DNA of 64,000 nucleotides from Pseudomonadota bacterium (GTDB lineage: Bacteria > Pseudomonadota > Alphaproteobacteria > Rhizobiales > Xanthobacteraceae), in the NCBI GenBank assembly GCA_023404675.1, contig JAEYAW010000031.1, positions 1 through 64,000 on the forward strand. Reading direction: 5' to 3'. A model generated the notes under the pieces. The model worked only from the letters and a program-made list of their open reading frames with translations, did not search any database and was not told where the DNA came from. Position 1 is the first letter of the stretch, and each line of letters begins with the position of its first letter. Below are positions 43,295 to 51,464 of this stretch, one piece after another. Made by a program: the position numbers and the translations under genes.

Positions 43295-44290
43295 ATGCCC
43301 ACGGAGCCCGGCACGCCGACATTCGATCAGCTGCGCGTGCTCGTTACCGTCGTCGAAACCGGCAGTTTCGCGGGCGCCGCGCGCAAGCTCAACCGCGCAA
43401 CCTCGGTCATCAGCTATGCCATCGGCAACCTCGAGGCGCAGCTCGGTGTCGCACTGTTCGAGCGGGAAGCGACGCGCCGCCCGCAGCTCACCGATGCGGG
43501 CCGCATGGTGCTGGCCGAGGCGCGGACCATCGCCGGCGGGATCGACGATCTTCGCTCCAAGGTCCGCGGCTATCTGCAGGGGCTCGAAGCCGAGCTTCAC
43601 ATCGTACTGGACGTGTTGTTGCCGTCCCACAGGATCATTGATGCGCTGACCGCCTTCCGCCAGACCTTCTCCACGGTGGCGCTGCACCTTCACGTCGAGG
43701 CGATGGGGGCGGTGACGAAACTGGTGCTGGACCGCGTTGCCGTCGTCGGCATCAGCGGCCCCGTCGCCAGCAGCCTCGACGAGATCGCGCGTATTGGCGT
43801 CGGAAGCGTTCCGCTGGTCCCGGTGGCAGCTCCCGAACATCCGCTGGCGCAGGCAAAGATCAATCCGCCGGGCGCGGGGCGCGACCACATCCAGCTCGTG
43901 CTGACCGACCGCTCGCCGCTGACGGACGGGCAGGATTTCGCGGTGCTCAGCACCCGCACCTGGCGGCTGGCCGAGCTCAGCGCGAAATACGATCTGCTCA
44001 AGGCAGGTATCGGCTGGGGCAACATGCCGTTGCCGATGGTCGCGGACGATCTGAAGGCGGGGCGGCTGAAGCAACTGGTCATGGCCGACGTCCGCACCGT
44101 CGATTATGCGTTCGATGCGATCTACCGCAAGGACACCCCGCCCGGCCCCGCCGCGCGCTGGCTGATCGCGCGCTTCCAGCAGCAGCCGGGCGAGAATGCC
44201 CCTCGCTCACCCGACGCTCCGCCACCGCGACGACGACGTATGGATCACAGGCCCCCCGCAAAGGCGACACGCACGCGGCGGACGAAATAA
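43295..44290 (+). CDS. LysR-family transcriptional regulator
   Basis: 331-residue regulator. The winged helix-turn-helix is FDQLRVLVTVVETGSFAGAARKLNRATSVISYAI (about residues 11-45), followed by the effector-binding fold. The start ATG at 43295 (MPTEPGTPTFDQL) is chosen because the residues just upstream are not LysR-like. The C-terminal tail is unusually basic and low in complexity (PPPRRRRMDHRPPAKATRTRR), longer than usual. Divergent from wrbA with a LysR box between, so it likely controls wrbA and itself, perhaps in response to quinones. Confidence 0.92.
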   Translation: MPTEPGTPTFDQLRVLVTVVETGSFAGAARKLNRATSVISYAIGNLEAQLGVALFEREATRRPQLTDAGRMVLAEARTIAGGIDDLRSKVRGYLQGLEAELHIVLDVLLPSHRIIDALTAFRQTFSTVALHLHVEAMGAVTKLVLDRVAVVGISGPVASSLDEIARIGVGSVPLVPVAAPEHPLAQAKINPPGAGRDHIQLVLTDRSPLTDGQDFAVLSTRTWRLAELSAKYDLLKAGIGWGNMPLPMVADDLKAGRLKQLVMADVRTVDYAFDAIYRKDTPPGPAARWLIARFQQQPGENAPRSPDAPPPRRRRMDHRPPAKATRTRRTK

Positions 44291-44409
44291 AGGCGGGTCC
44301 GGCTCGAGACCGGGCGCAGGCGTCTGCGACCGCAGTAAGGAAATTCGCCTTTGAAATTCTCTCGCGGCAATGTCACGTTCCGCGCTGAAACAGGATCAGG
44401 AGACGACTG

Positions 44410-44763
44410 ATGACCAAGCCCGCAAGGCAGACTGCGATCGCTCTCGTTTTGCTCGCTGCGGCATCACAGGCTCACGCGGCCACTTGCGAGGAGACAATCG
44501 CGCGGGTGCAGGCGCAGGTGGACAAGGCCATCGACAGACAGGCCGGCTCCGGGCCCTGGCAGCCGCAGAGCCTCAGCGCGTTGCGCGGCCGCCAGCCGAC
44601 GCCCGGCTCGATCGCCCGAGCCGAAGGAACAGGCGGAGCGCGGTTTGACGAGGTTCTGGCCGCACTCGACCGTGCGCGGGCGGCCGAGTTCTTCGGCAAC
44701 GAAGCGACCTGCAACAGCGAAGTTGCCACCGCACGGGCGCTCCTCAGACAACACCGCCGCTAG
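44410..44763 (+). CDS. Small secreted hypothetical protein
   Basis: 117-residue protein with a signal peptide (MTKPARQTAIALVLLAAASQ, cleavage about AHAA) and a helical mature part with two cysteines (ATCEETIARVQAQVDKAID and NEATCNSEV) that could form a disulphide. AGGAGACGACTG precedes the ATG. It converges on the SDR gene at 44797, 33 bp away. No recognised family; a periplasmic location is the only safe inference. Confidence 0.75.
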   Translation: MTKPARQTAIALVLLAAASQAHAATCEETIARVQAQVDKAIDRQAGSGPWQPQSLSALRGRQPTPGSIARAEGTGGARFDEVLAALDRARAAEFFGNEATCNSEVATARALLRQHRR

Positions 44764-44796
44764 TTACTTTTCAAAACAACGCCGGATATCCGACGT

Positions 44797-45540
44797 TCAC
44801 CACTTCTCGCCGAAGGGGCGGATTTCCTGCTCGAACACCCATGCGCTGCGCGGCTGGGTGTGCAGGGTCCAGTAGGCGTCGGCGACCGCATTCGGCGGCA
44901 TCAGCCGGTCGGGATCGAGCGTGTCAAGCGCGGCCTGCCCCTCGCGATCGCGGATGCGGTCACGCACCCACTGGGTGTCGACGCCTGAGTCGATGATGAG
45001 ATGGGCGACATGGATATTCTGCGGCCACAATTCGCGCGCGGCCGACTGCGCCACCGCGCGCAGGCCGAACTTGGCGCTCGCGAACGCGGCAAAGCCGACG
45101 CCCCCGCGCAGGCTCGCCGTCGCGCCGGTGAAGAAGATGCTGCCCTGCCCGCGCGGCAGCATCAGCCGCGCCGCCTCACGCCCGGCAAGGAAGCCCGAAT
45201 AACAGGCCATTTCCCAGACTTTGCGAAACACCCGCTCCGTAGTGTCCAGCAGCGGAAAGTTGACGTTCGCGCCGACATTGAAGATGCACACCTCAAGCGG
45301 CGCGCGCGCATCCGCCTCCTGAAGGAAAGCGGCAACCTCTTCCTCATTGCGGGCATCGAGTGATTTGGCGACGATCCGGCCGCCCGCTGCCTCGACATCG
45401 CGAATCAGCGGCGCGAGCTTGTCGCCGTTCCGGCGTCCGGCGAACACGGTATAACCTTCCGCCGCGAATTTTTTTGCAATTCCGGATCCGATGTAGTCTC
45501 CCGCGCCGATCACGGCGGCGGTGGCGTTTCGCGCTGTCAC
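44797..45540 (-). CDS. Phe-type SDR (SDR_c10-like), copy A
   Basis: 247-residue short-chain dehydrogenase fold protein. The glycine motif is incomplete (IGAGDYIGSGI) and the catalytic Tyr is replaced: the usual YxxxK reads F153-ASA-K157, with Ser143 and Lys retained. This is the hallmark of the SDR_c10 subgroup. It ends in RPFGEKW. Start is GTG at 45540 behind GGGAGA; no ATG suits. Divergent from the HxlR gene, with a 17-bp palindrome at 45638. Activity is unknown; conventional Tyr-dependent redox chemistry looks unlikely. Confidence 0.85.
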   Translation of the reverse strand: MTARNATAAVIGAGDYIGSGIAKKFAAEGYTVFAGRRNGDKLAPLIRDVEAAGGRIVAKSLDARNEEEVAAFLQEADARAPLEVCIFNVGANVNFPLLDTTERVFRKVWEMACYSGFLAGREAARLMLPRGQGSIFFTGATASLRGGVGFAAFASAKFGLRAVAQSAARELWPQNIHVAHLIIDSGVDTQWVRDRIRDREGQAALDTLDPDRLMPPNAVADAYWTLHTQPRSAWVFEQEIRPFGEKW

Positions 45541-45637
45541 GACGTTTCTCCCTGCGCCCTGTCCTGCGGTGGGCAATGAGAGCCGCGCCGCCTCCCGATG
45601 GGTCGTTCGGGAGTTGTCCATTGTGAGGAAATGGTAT

Positions 45638-45654
45638 AGTTCTATTTTAGAACT
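45638..45654. promoter_or_regulatory. HxlR operator, site 1
   Basis: Perfect palindrome AGTTCTA-TTT-TAGAACT between SDR copy A (98 bp upstream of it) and the HxlR gene (127 bp upstream of it). A near-identical site precedes SDR copy B at 47963, which ties both to the same regulator. Confidence 0.75.
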
Positions 45655-45780
45655 GTCAAACCCGGATACCCGCCCCGGACGCACCGTCCATTTTCGAATG
45701 GCGAGGCGGCGTTTCTTTGCTATTTTTCTTGGCGCCCGCTCCTGATGATAAGAACGCGGGTGAATTGACGGAGAGACGAC

Positions 45781-46278
45781 ATGAAATGGGACACGCTGGA
45801 GGAAGAGTCCTGCTCGATGTCGCGCGCGCTCGCGGTGATCGGCGACCGCTGGAGCCTGTTGATCCTGCGGGAATGTTTTCTGCGGGTCCGGCGCTTTGAG
45901 GAATTTCAGTCGAAGCTGGGCATCACCCGGCATCTGCTCGCCGACCGGCTGAAGAAATTCGTCCGATACGGCGTGCTGCGCCGCGCGCCGTATCAGGACA
46001 GCCCCAAGCGCTACGAATATGTCCTGACCCAGAAGGGCCTCGATCTTTACCCGATCCTGATGGCCATCGTGCACTGGGGCGACATCCACATGGCCGACGA
46101 GCGCGGCCGCCCGATCCTTCACCAGCACAAGACCTGCGGCAAATTCTTCGATCCGGTGATGGTGTGCTCCGAATGCGGCGAGCCGCTCAAGGCCCGTGAG
46201 GTTCACGTGCATCAGGGTCCGGGCGCAGCGCACCCCGAACCCGCCGCCGCGACCACGAAGCAGGCCGGACGGCGCTGA
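45781..46278 (+). CDS. HxlR-family transcriptional regulator
   Basis: 165-residue winged-helix protein. The HxlR domain is complete: SCSMSRALAVIGDRWSLLILRECF, then RRFEEFQSKLGITRHLLADRLKKFVRYGVLRR (about residues 10-65), and YVLTQKGLDLYPILMAI. A C-terminal extension carries CGKFFDPVMVCSECGE (C-x10-C-x2-C), a possible small metal site or redox sensor. GGAGAGACGAC precedes ATG at 45781. It probably binds the AGTTCTA palindromes at 45638 and 47963 and so controls both Phe-type SDR genes and the crotonase. Confidence 0.92.
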   Translation: MKWDTLEEESCSMSRALAVIGDRWSLLILRECFLRVRRFEEFQSKLGITRHLLADRLKKFVRYGVLRRAPYQDSPKRYEYVLTQKGLDLYPILMAIVHWGDIHMADERGRPILHQHKTCGKFFDPVMVCSECGEPLKAREVHVHQGPGAAHPEPAAATTKQAGRR

Positions 46279-46294
46279 TCGGGCGTCCACAGCA

Positions 46295-47125
46295 TCACCG
46301 CTGTACGGATCGACCCGCAGCGTCGAATCGCGGCGCTCGCTTTTCGACGAAGGCCCGCACCGCTTCGCGATGTTCGGCCGTGCCTGCCGAGCGGACCATA
46401 TTTTCGGCTTCGTGATCGAGCGCTGTCAAAAAATCGGCCGATGCCGCGAAGCGCAGATTATCTTTCATCCGCGCAAATGCGGACGGCGGCCCCTGTGCGA
46501 TCAGCCGCGCCTTCTCCATCGCGGTCTTGCGGAATTCGTCGTCCGGCACTACCCAGTTGACCAGTCCGATCGCCTCGCAGCGGGCGGCCGGAATCCGCTC
46601 GGAGAAATACATCAGTTCCGCCGCCCGCGACGGGCCGACGAGGCGGTCCAGCAGCCAGGCGATCCCGTAATCGCCGCTGAGGGCGATCCGCGCATACCCC
46701 GTCGTCACAAACACAGATTGCGCGGCGATGCGCATGTCACAGGCGAGCGCCAGCGCCAGTCCAGCGCCTGCGGCCGCACCCGGAAGCGCGGCCAGCGTGG
46801 GCTTGGGATAATTCACCAGCAGGCCTGTCAGCGTGCGCTGGCGATCGATCAGCCGCGCCACCTTCGCCGCGTGATCGAGGCTGGAGGGCTGCCCCGATCC
46901 CATGTCCTTCACATTGCCGCCGGAGCAAAAAGCCTCTCCTGCACCGGTCAGCATCACCACGCGCGCCGCCGGTTCGTTGACCAGCGCCGCCAGCGTGCGC
47001 CGCAGAGCCGGGGTCAATTCGTCAGACAGCGAATTACGCGCCTGCGGCCGGTTGAGCATGACGACGGCAACGCCGTCCTCCACGGTGCAGAGCAATTCCT
47101 GCGTGCCCGTTTCGAACGCGGCCAT
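46295..47125 (-). CDS. Enoyl-CoA hydratase/isomerase family protein
   Basis: 276-residue crotonase-fold protein. The two oxyanion-hole segments are present: EAFCSGGNVKDM (about residues 64-75) and PGAAAGAGLALALACD (about 113-128). The region that normally carries the second catalytic Glu reads ALSGDYGIAWLLDRLVG with an Asp, so activity may be isomerase, hydratase or other. GGGAGGACAGCC precedes ATG at 47125. It is 54 bp downstream of Phe-type SDR copy B on the same strand, probably one operon, and thus under the HxlR site at 47963. Confidence 0.9.
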   Translation of the reverse strand: MAAFETGTQELLCTVEDGVAVVMLNRPQARNSLSDELTPALRRTLAALVNEPAARVVMLTGAGEAFCSGGNVKDMGSGQPSSLDHAAKVARLIDRQRTLTGLLVNYPKPTLAALPGAAAGAGLALALACDMRIAAQSVFVTTGYARIALSGDYGIAWLLDRLVGPSRAAELMYFSERIPAARCEAIGLVNWVVPDDEFRKTAMEKARLIAQGPPSAFARMKDNLRFAASADFLTALDHEAENMVRSAGTAEHREAVRAFVEKRAPRFDAAGRSVQR

Positions 47126-47179
47126 GGCTGTCCTCCCTGCGCGCGCCGCTTCGACGGCGTCGGACTTGTTGTGTCAGAC

Positions 47180-47884
47180 TTACCAGACCTCACCATAGGG
47201 CCGTAGTTCGGTGAGAAATGACCACGCCGAGCGGTCCTGATGATACAGATGCCAGACTTCATCCGCGATCGCCGATGGCTTGATGAAGAACTCATCCGGC
47301 TGGTCCGGCCGCATCCCGCGCATGCGCGGCGTGTCGATCACGGCGTCGATCAGCACATAACCAACGTGCACGCCCTTCGGCCCGATCTCGCGCGCGATGG
47401 ATTCGGCGAGAATGCGCTGCGCCGCCTTGGTCGGCGCGAAACCCGCGAAGTTCGCCTTGCCGCGCAGCGCCGAGGTATTGCCCGTCACCAGAATCGCGCC
47501 CTCGCCTCTCGCCACCATGGCCGGCGCGAGCGCCCGCGCGAAATACAGAAGCCCCATCACATTAGTGTGGAAATTGCGCTCCAGCATCGACGGCTCGATC
47601 TCGAGGAACGAGCCCCAGCCGCCGCCGACCGCGTTATAGATCAGCGCATCCGGCACACCGAACCGCGCATTGATATCCGCAAGCGCCGCGTCGATCTGAT
47701 CGGGGCGCGTGGTATCGCATACGACGCCGTGAACGTCGCCGCCCTCCTGCTCCATCGCGCGCAGCCGCTCCGCCGAGCGCGCGAGGGCGATCACACGAAA
47801 GCCGCCGGCATCGAACCGCCGGACCAGAGCCGCGCCAGTACCTGGACCGGCACCGGTAATCAGGACGGTGCGCTTCTCGGGCAT
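47180..47884 (-). CDS. Phe-type SDR (SDR_c10-like), copy B
   Basis: 234-residue paralog of the SDR at 44797. TGAGPGTGAAL is an irregular glycine motif, and Phe149-x3-Lys153 (FAPTK) stands where Tyr-x3-Lys is expected, with a Ser in GNTSALRG. It shares the C-terminal RPYGEVW ending with copy A. ATG at 47884 (MPEKRTVLITGAG). First gene of the putative SDR-crotonase operon; its promoter region carries the second HxlR palindrome 79 bp upstream. Confidence 0.85.
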   Translation of the reverse strand: MPEKRTVLITGAGPGTGAALVRRFDAGGFRVIALARSAERLRAMEQEGGDVHGVVCDTTRPDQIDAALADINARFGVPDALIYNAVGGGWGSFLEIEPSMLERNFHTNVMGLLYFARALAPAMVARGEGAILVTGNTSALRGKANFAGFAPTKAAQRILAESIAREIGPKGVHVGYVLIDAVIDTPRMRGMRPDQPDEFFIKPSAIADEVWHLYHQDRSAWSFLTELRPYGEVW

Positions 47885-47962
47885 CGATGCCTCCCTGCAG
47901 TCTTTTGTCGTCGGCAGCCAACCGGCTCCTCCGCACAAGAGGACAGCCCGTCGCCCATCTAA

Positions 47963-47979
47963 AGTTCTAAATCAGAACT
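47963..47979. promoter_or_regulatory. HxlR operator, site 2
   Basis: AGTTCTA-AAT-CAGAACT: 13 of the 14 arm positions match the perfect site at 45638. It lies 79 bp upstream of SDR copy B. Confidence 0.7.
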
Positions 47980-48045
47980 TGTAAAGTGGCTGCGCGCGGC
48001 CGTTCGCGTTCTTTCCGCCGGTTCGCGGCCACGCGGGCTCACGCC

Positions 48046-49296
48046 TCAATGCACGCCGCGCCGCCTCTCTGCGACCAGATCCGGCCGTCCGGCATGCAGC
48101 GCGGCGACGCGCAAGGCCTGCTCGATCAGATCGCGCTGGGCGCGGCTGCCGCCGATGCGCTCATGCGAGATGCTGGCTGCCTGCAATGCGCCGACCGCCT
48201 CGCTCCAGTTTCCCTGCACGAACGCGTCGAAGCCGCGCGCGAGTGTCACGACCATGTCGGCGGCCGGCCCTTTCGCCTCCGCGACGATGGCAGCGAGCGC
48301 CTCGCGGTCGCCGGTCATGGCGCTGGCCAGCGCGGAGTGCATGTCCGCAAAGGCAAGTCCGGGATTGGGGTAAGTCCTGCGCGCGAAAGCGGCGAGTTCG
48401 GCCCAGCGTTCAGGATCGCGCGCGCCGCCCGCGAGTTCGGCGCGGAACAGAAACGAGACGCCGTCGGTCAGCGCGTTCAGTGGCGGCCCCCACGATCCCC
48501 GCCCCGACGCGTCCTCGGGATGCACCAGCGCATCGTAAGTCCGCCAGGCGGCGGCCGCGTCGCCGAGTTCGAGCTGCCACAATGCGATGTGCCAGCCGAG
48601 ATGGCAGTGCATCGCGCCGGAGCGGTCGTAATCCGCGAACCATCCGCGCAGCCAGTCGAGGCCGGCTGCGGCCTCTCCGGCCTCGTAGTGCACATGGGCG
48701 CGGATGTGCGCGGCATTGGCATTGCGCGGACAGAGCGTCAGCGCCCGCTCGACATTGGCGCGGGCGATGTCGAGTTGCCCGACCTCGCCCTGCGCGAAGG
48801 CCAGCGCGGCCAGAAACCACCAGTCGTCGCCGAGCGCGCCCCCGTGACGTTGCAGGAAGGCGAGCAGCGCCTGCTCGCGCCCGCTCTCGCCGGAAAATCC
48901 GAACAGACCGAACACGCCCGCCGCTGGCGCCAGCACCATCACGTCGCGGGGATAGTCGGCGAGATGCACTTCGATTGCCGCGAGCGCACCCGCACGGTCG
49001 CCGGCCACGACGCGCTCCAGCGCGCGGACATGCCCCTGCTCGCGGGGAGACGCGGATGCGGCGAGTTCAACCGCGCGCGTCGCCGAGGCGCGCGCCTGCG
49101 CGCTGCGCCCCAGCATCTGCTCGGTGCGTGCCCGCGCCATATGCGCGAGCGCGAAATCCGGATCGGCTGCCAGCGCGCGGTCCAGCGCGGCCTCGACCCC
49201 CGGCCCCGCGGCGAGAAATCGCGCGACGGCCTGCACATAGGCATCGCAGGCGACGGGCTCGCGGGTCGAAACTGGAAGGTCGTAGCTGTCGCGCAT
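48046..49296 (-). CDS. Tetratricopeptide-repeat protein (TTC38-like)
   Basis: 416-residue all-helical protein with TPR-like repeats such as ALDRALAADPDFALAHMARARTEQMLGR and ARANVERALTLCPRNANAAHIRAHVHYEAG. The middle shows a conserved block RSGAMHCHLGWHIALWQLELGD that fits the TTC38 family found in bacteria and animals. No signal peptide. Two in-frame ATGs, 49308 and 49296, compete; AGAAAAG just before the second favours MRDSYDLPVST. No function is established; a protein-interaction scaffold is the default. Confidence 0.82.
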   Translation of the reverse strand: MRDSYDLPVSTREPVACDAYVQAVARFLAAGPGVEAALDRALAADPDFALAHMARARTEQMLGRSAQARASATRAVELAASASPREQGHVRALERVVAGDRAGALAAIEVHLADYPRDVMVLAPAAGVFGLFGFSGESGREQALLAFLQRHGGALGDDWWFLAALAFAQGEVGQLDIARANVERALTLCPRNANAAHIRAHVHYEAGEAAAGLDWLRGWFADYDRSGAMHCHLGWHIALWQLELGDAAAAWRTYDALVHPEDASGRGSWGPPLNALTDGVSFLFRAELAGGARDPERWAELAAFARRTYPNPGLAFADMHSALASAMTGDREALAAIVAEAKGPAADMVVTLARGFDAFVQGNWSEAVGALQAASISHERIGGSRAQRDLIEQALRVAALHAGRPDLVAERRRGVH

Positions 49297-49451
49297 CTTT
49301 TCTCGCATTCCGACCGAGCAATCGCCGTCAGGCCATCAGCTGGCGTATCATCAGTTCCCGGAAGACTCGCATATCCGCAGGCACCCGCCAAGACGCATGG
49401 ATTGCGGCGCGCAGCCCAAGGGGCATCGCTCACGTCACACAACGCCCAATG

Positions 49452-49478
49452 AAAAAGGGAGGGCACCGGCCCTCCCTT
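49452..49478 (-). terminator. Terminator of the first NitT/TauT operon
   Basis: Perfect 10-bp stem AAGGGAGGGC / GCCCTCCCTT with a 4-base loop; on the minus strand TTTTT follows. It is 28 bp past the binding-protein stop. Confidence 0.88.
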
Positions 49479-49505
49479 GCAACACCCCACACAGAAGCAG
49501 GCGAT

Positions 49506-50516
49506 CTACTTCTTCACCTTGCTCGCGTCCATCTTGACCGACGGATCGAGAAACTTGACCGTATAAGCCTGCTCGATATCGAACGGCTTCTCCATGCCGA
49601 GATAGGTCTGCACCAGCTCGTAATCGTCCTTCATGCGCTTGGCGTCGAGCCAGCCGAGGCCCTTGGTCGGCGTGAAGTCGTCCGTCATCATGAACTTGAT
49701 GCGCTCCCACTGATTGAGCTGGGTACCCTTGTCGAGGCCGGAGGCCTGATCCATCAGCGCCTTGAGGCACGGATCGACATCGGCGACGCAGGTTGCGAAC
49801 GCCTTCTGCGTGATCTTGACGAAATCCTCGACCAGCTTCGGGTTCTTCTCGAGGAACGCGCCGTTCACGATCAGCGAATTTCCATACGGGTTGAGCCCGA
49901 TGTCCTTCCAGCTCAGATAGCCGAGATCGTCGCCGAACTGCGACAGCTTCAGGTCGTGCTCGTTATAGAAGTCGCTGATGATATCGACCGTCTTGCTCTT
50001 GAGCGCGCCGACCTTGGCGGGCGGCGCGATGTTCACGAACGACACCTCGTCCGGCGCGATGCCGGCATGTTTGGCGAAGGCCGGCCACATCACGCGCGAG
50101 GCATCGCCCGGCGGGTTGCCGATCTTCTTGCCCGGAAAATCCTTCGGCCCGTTGATGCCGGAGCTTTTCAGCCAGTAGAAGGTCTGCGCGGTGTTGGCGT
50201 AGACACTCATCAGCGCCGCCACATCCGCGCCCTTGCTGCGCGCCACCAGCATGGTGGGCAGATCGGCGACGCCGAAGGCCGAGCCGCCCGAACCGACCTT
50301 GAGCGCCGAAGCGCCCGAGCCTTTGCCGTTCTCGATGGTGAGATCGATGCCGGCCTTCTCGTAGAGGCCTTGCGCCTTGGCGTAATAGTAAGGCGCGTGG
50401 TCTGCCGTCGGCGTCCAGTTCAGGATCAGATTGACCTTCTCGGCGGCCGATGCCGCACTCACGGGCAGAACAAGCGCGAAGATCAGACTTAGTGTTCTCG
50501 CTTTCACGATCCGCAT
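49506..50516 (-). CDS. NMT1/TauA-type ABC substrate-binding protein, system 1
   Basis: 336-residue periplasmic binding protein of the NMT1/THI5-like group. Signal peptide MRIVKARTLSLIFALVLPVS ends about AASAAE; VNLILNWTPTADHAPYYYAKAQGLYEKAGIDL is the diagnostic opening. ATG at 50516 is chosen for the signal peptide; the longer frame only adds a basic leader. Last gene of the minus-strand system-1 cluster, with its own TetR-type site at 50601 and a strong terminator. THI5-like proteins often bind pyrimidine-like or aromatic amines; the ligand here is unknown. Confidence 0.9.
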   Translation of the reverse strand: MRIVKARTLSLIFALVLPVSAASAAEKVNLILNWTPTADHAPYYYAKAQGLYEKAGIDLTIENGKGSGASALKVGSGGSAFGVADLPTMLVARSKGADVAALMSVYANTAQTFYWLKSSGINGPKDFPGKKIGNPPGDASRVMWPAFAKHAGIAPDEVSFVNIAPPAKVGALKSKTVDIISDFYNEHDLKLSQFGDDLGYLSWKDIGLNPYGNSLIVNGAFLEKNPKLVEDFVKITQKAFATCVADVDPCLKALMDQASGLDKGTQLNQWERIKFMMTDDFTPTKGLGWLDAKRMKDDYELVQTYLGMEKPFDIEQAYTVKFLDPSVKMDASKVKK

Positions 50517-50600
50517 CCCTTGTGCGACGGCGGCCACCCCTGCGCGGCTTCGCCTGATGTTGTCCGGCAGGGTCATGCAAGCCGGTCCGGATTTCATTGT

Positions 50601-50614
50601 CAACTGTTCAGTTG
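50601..50614. promoter_or_regulatory. TetR operator, system 1, site 3 (binding-protein promoter)
   Basis: Perfect CAACTG-TT-CAGTTG, 84 bp upstream of the binding-protein gene. With flanks (TCAACTGTTCAGTTGGTTAT) it follows the same pattern as the sites at 55410 and 56101: core TCAACYRNNYRGTT. Confidence 0.65.
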
Positions 50615-50650
50615 GTTATTTGCTGCGACCATGTTGCGCGCAGCCTTCGC

Positions 50651-51424
50651 TCACGATCCGTGCAGGCCGAGCTTGTCGTAGATGCGCCGCGCCTGGCTGC
50701 CGAACTCCGGGGACGTCTTCATCTCGACCGTGCGCGGGAACGGCAGGTCGATCTCGAAGAACTCCGCCATCTTCGCCGGCCCCGCTGTCAGCACCGCGCA
50801 ATGCGTGGCGAGAAAGACCGCCTCCTGAATCGAATGCGTGACAAAGATGATGGTCTTGCCGCTCTCGTTCCAGATCCGCAGCATCTCAAGGTTCATCTGC
50901 TCGCGCGTCAGCGCATCCAGCGCGCCGAACGGCTCGTCCATCAGGATCAGCTTGGGATCGTGCACCAGCGCGCGCGCGATCGAAGCGCGCTGCTGCATGC
51001 CGCCGGACAATTCCTGCGGATATTTTTCCGCAAATCCGCCGAGCCCGACCATCTGCAAAAGGCCGCGTGCCCGCTCCCGCGACGCCTTCATCGGCAAACC
51101 GAGAATCTCGGCCGGCAACAGCACGTTGTCGAGAATGGTGCGCCATTTCAGCAGCAGCGACTGTTGAAAGACCATGCCGATGTCGCGGCCGGGATCGAAC
51201 GGCGAGGTGGCACTGCCGATGCGCACCGCGCCGCCATCGGCCTCATGCAGCCCGGCGAGGATCTTCAGCACGGTCGTCTTGCCGCAACCGGACGGGCCGA
51301 CCAGCGACACCATCTCACCCTCGGCGATATCCATCGTCACGTCGGAGACCGCGAGAAACTCGCGCCCGCCCGTCCGATAGATCTTGCGAACGCCCTTGAG
51401 GCTGATGAAGGGGTCTTTGGTCAT
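50651..51424 (-). CDS. NitT/TauT-type ABC ATPase, system 1
   Basis: 257-residue nucleotide-binding subunit: Walker A GPSGCGKTT, Q-loop VFQQSLLLKWRT, signature LSGGMQQRASIARAL, Walker B LILMDEPFGALDALT, H-loop THSIQEAV. These are typical of the taurine/nitrate/sulfonate group. ATG at 51424 (MTKDPFISLKGV) or 51436 (MIAPMTKDP) are both possible. It follows the DapA-like gene by 40 bp. Confidence 0.92.
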   Translation of the reverse strand: MTKDPFISLKGVRKIYRTGGREFLAVSDVTMDIAEGEMVSLVGPSGCGKTTVLKILAGLHEADGGAVRIGSATSPFDPGRDIGMVFQQSLLLKWRTILDNVLLPAEILGLPMKASRERARGLLQMVGLGGFAEKYPQELSGGMQQRASIARALVHDPKLILMDEPFGALDALTREQMNLEMLRIWNESGKTIIFVTHSIQEAVFLATHCAVLTAGPAKMAEFFEIDLPFPRTVEMKTSPEFGSQARRIYDKLGLHGS

Positions 51425-51464
51425 CGGGGCGATCATCCGTTCGGGCCAACTCAGGCCAACAAGT

